Shown piece after piece: positions 3,532-5,285 of a stretch of 5,285 nt of DNA. The DNA is taken from the NCBI GenBank assembly GCA_036373915.1, contig DASUUU010000123.1, forward strand, positions 1 to 5,285, read 5' to 3'. Each line of letters opens with the position of its first letter. The stretch's first letter is position 1. Origin of the DNA: JASLBX01 sp036373915. GTDB taxonomy: Bacteria > Actinomycetota > Actinomycetes > Jiangellales > Jiangellaceae. The position numbers were made by a program, and so were the translations under genes. The notes below the pieces were generated by a model. The model was given only the letters and a program-made list of their open reading frames with translations, did no database searches and was not told the DNA's origin.

Positions 3532-5119
3532 TATGGGCCAGTAGGTCGTGTTCGAGGGCGAAGAGGGTGGCGGCCGCGCGGGTCGACACGCCGATGTTTG
3601 TGTAGATGTGCTGGACGTGGTGCTCGGCTGTGCGCCGGGAGATGCCGAGCCGTCGCCCGATGTCAGGGTTACTGCATCCGGTAGCCACCAACCGGAGAAC
3701 CTCGATCTCCCGGTCGGTGAGACCGCCCGGACGCAGATCGTGCCGGCGGCGGGCCGGGCGCCGGCCTGCTGATTCCAGCACGGCGGCCACGGCGTCGGCG
3801 TCGAGACGTCCCGCGTGCGCCTCGCGCGCCAGCGTCTCGGCGGCCTGCTCCGGGCTCAGGGCAGCGCGATGGGGTCGGGGTTGGGTCATCGCCTGGAACG
3901 CGTCGGCCGCAGCGAGGACTCGGGCCGCAGGAGCGAGCTCCGGTCCGCGGCAACCGCGGTGGTAGCCGGACCCGTCGAGCCGCTCGTGGTGCACACCGGC
4001 GATCATCGCCATCGGAGCGAGCGCGGTTGAGGTGGCCATCACTCGCTCGGAGAGGTAGGCGTGGAGACGAGCCTGCTCCCACTCGGCTGTGGCGAGCGGC
4101 CCACGCTTCTCCCACACCGCGTTCGATACACCGGCGCGACCAACATCGTGCAGGAGCGCAGCCACGTGGAGCTGCGAGATGGTGCGCGGGTCGAGGCGTG
4201 CTCGCTCGGCAGCGGCCACCGCGAGATCGGCAACGCCTCCGGAGTGGCCGTGCGTGAACGGCGTCTTGAGGTCGACGAGGTCGCCGAACGCCGCCGCGAT
4301 ACGGACCATGTCCAGGTCTGAGATCTCCGCGATCGGAGCCGGCTCGACCTCGACGAGCCTCGCCCTCGGATCTCGGACGGCGAGCTCGGCCAACAGGGTT
4401 TCAGCCTCCCCGGCGAACCGGTCCACGATTTCGGGATCAAGGGTCTTGCCCGCCCGGCGCCGCAGCCCCCCGACGACCGCCTCGCTGCCGCCGAACCCTG
4501 CGAGTACGGCGGCCTCGGTGGCCACCCGCGCCATGCGGGCGGACCGAGCGATCTCCTCGCATCGCAGACCCTTCGCTCCCCGACCGTTCCACCACTCGTG
4601 CACGTCGTAGAGCCCGGCGCTCACCGCGTCGGGGAGCCCGAGACGCTGAGCGACAGCTCGCGCGACCTCACAGCTCGCCAGGTCGTGCGCCATCCCGAAC
4701 GAGCGGCCCTTGCTGGTCATGGTCGCTGCGCTCTTCAGACGGTTGCCCGCCTGCATCTCCCGAGTCATTCCGGGTATCAGCACCGTGAAGACCTGCCGCA
4801 CATCAGTGAGGTTGGTGCGAATCGCCGCTCGGTTGACGGCCAGGTCGTCGCCAAACAGCACTGCTGTCTCGTGGGAGAAGGCGATGCAGCCTACGTGGAG
4901 CAGCAGGCTCACATAGAAGACGTGGCCCACCTCCTCCTCGGACAGGTCCATGGTCCGCGCCAGACCGGTCCCGACGAGACAGGCGCGCATGGCTGTCTCC
5001 GGTGGCAGGCCGTAGCCCATGTCACTGACCACGGACAAGCCGCCGAGAACATCCGCCAAGCGGAGGGGCGCTTCCACCCCATCAGCGTTCCACACCGCTC
5101 TCCGCTGCTGGCGCGTCAT
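3527..5119 (-). CDS. Tandem HD-GYP-like regulator with LuxR-type HTH
   Basis: A 530-residue multidomain regulator. Residues about 16-210 form a first HD-GYP-like domain that has lost its chemistry: LLHVGC (73-78) replaces LLHDxGK, and HEWWNGRGAKG (174-184) replaces HHExxDGxGYPxG. Residues about 270-450 are a second domain with H292, HD at 324-325 (LLHDVGR), HxxL at 353, HHERLDGSGYHRG (377-389) and a DAFQAM segment. Metal ligands are kept, but the GYP proline is His and the Lys after HD is Arg. HD-GYP domains hydrolyse cyclic di-GMP. Residues 465-528 are a LuxR/GerE helix-turn-helix (LTDREIEVLRLVATGCSNPDIGRRLGISRRTAEHHVQHIY). I chose ATG 5117-5119 because GGGAGG lies 5 bases upstream; a GTG at 5189-5191 would add 24 unremarkable Arg-rich residues. 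It is soluble, with no membrane segment, and probably controls the downstream pair. Confidence 0.88.
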   Translation of the reverse strand: MTRQQRRAVWNADGVEAPLRLADVLGGLSVVSDMGYGLPPETAMRACLVGTGLARTMDLSEEEVGHVFYVSLLLHVGCIAFSHETAVLFGDDLAVNRAAIRTNLTDVRQVFTVLIPGMTREMQAGNRLKSAATMTSKGRSFGMAHDLASCEVARAVAQRLGLPDAVSAGLYDVHEWWNGRGAKGLRCEEIARSARMARVATEAAVLAGFGGSEAVVGGLRRRAGKTLDPEIVDRFAGEAETLLAELAVRDPRARLVEVEPAPIAEISDLDMVRIAAAFGDLVDLKTPFTHGHSGGVADLAVAAAERARLDPRTISQLHVAALLHDVGRAGVSNAVWEKRGPLATAEWEQARLHAYLSERVMATSTALAPMAMIAGVHHERLDGSGYHRGCRGPELAPAARVLAAADAFQAMTQPRPHRAALSPEQAAETLAREAHAGRLDADAVAAVLESAGRRPARRRHDLRPGGLTDREIEVLRLVATGCSNPDIGRRLGISRRTAEHHVQHIYTNIGVSTRAAATLFALEHDLLAHR

Positions 5120-5285
5120 CCGAGCCTCCCAATTCCGGGGTCCACATCTCGGCGATCGGCTGAGCCGCGACCGATTGGTGTCCCCGAACACGCACCCGGC
5201 ACGGGGAGGGAGAGCGCCACCTACCGCCGGTTCCGAGAGCGTCAGCGCGTCAACATCGACGGCCTATGGCCCGCTCGATCGTAAG
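5120..5285. other. Upstream region of the regulator gene
   Basis: These 166 bases hold the regulator's ribosome binding site (GGGAGG, read on the minus strand near 5125-5130) and presumably its promoter. TTGACG appears on the minus strand near 5245-5250, but no -10 lies at 16-19 bases from it. A short inverted repeat, TCCCCG (5181-5186) and CGGGGA (5202-5207), is present. No gene on the plus strand is supported. Confidence 0.35.

Noticed and set aside
4598..5284. Plus-strand open frame of 228 codons opposite the regulator gene
   Set aside because: It is the antisense shadow of the HD-GYP-like N-terminal domain; the minus strand has clear conserved motifs and a good ribosome binding site.
5266..5285. 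Possible plus-strand start (ATGGCCCGCTCGATCGTA) running off the right edge
   Set aside because: Only six codons are visible and no ribosome binding site precedes it.

Overview
The window is high-GC DNA with GTG starts and dense overlapping genes. It reads as an actinomycete (Actinomycetota) accessory region: the tRNA, small-gene and regulator types are typical of that phylum. I cannot place it to genus. All intact genes lie on the minus strand.

The left half (1-2070) is a graveyard of mobile DNA. It opens with a frameshifted internal piece of an IS256-family transposase (about 2-203), followed by roughly 550 bases with no believable gene but two strong inverted repeats. Next come two copies of one attachment-site architecture, exactly 908 bases apart. 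Each has a pair of 7-base arm-type repeats, then an ACATGGG block, a CCTGGT block and the 3' half of a tRNA-Pro(CGG), all at identical spacing in both copies. Each tRNA half is followed by a hairpin. Between the two sites sits a small two-gene module: a BrnT-like putative toxin and a helix-turn-helix partner that starts at its 3' end. Immediately right of the second site is the C-terminus of a tyrosine recombinase (integrase) pseudogene, whose stop codon lies inside a terminator hairpin. The simplest reading is a tandem array of related integrative elements that used the same tRNA-Pro gene, now decayed to att scars, one integrase tail and a toxin-antitoxin-like cassette without its own integrase.

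The right half (2081-5119) is an intact, co-directional three-gene set. Transcription runs from a 530-residue regulator (degenerate HD-GYP-like domain, a second better-preserved HD-GYP domain, and a C-terminal LuxR-type helix-turn-helix), across an 82-base gap, into an SRPBCC/START-like ligand-binding protein and a class I SAM-dependent methyltransferase that overlaps it by 4 bases (ATGA). The likely logic, which is inference, is that a cyclic-dinucleotide- or phosphohydrolase-type signal is coupled to transcription of a small-molecule binding and methylation pair. The methyltransferase stops within a few bases of the integrase remnant, so the trio may be island cargo or may mark the chromosomal edge of the island. 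The window alone cannot decide between these.
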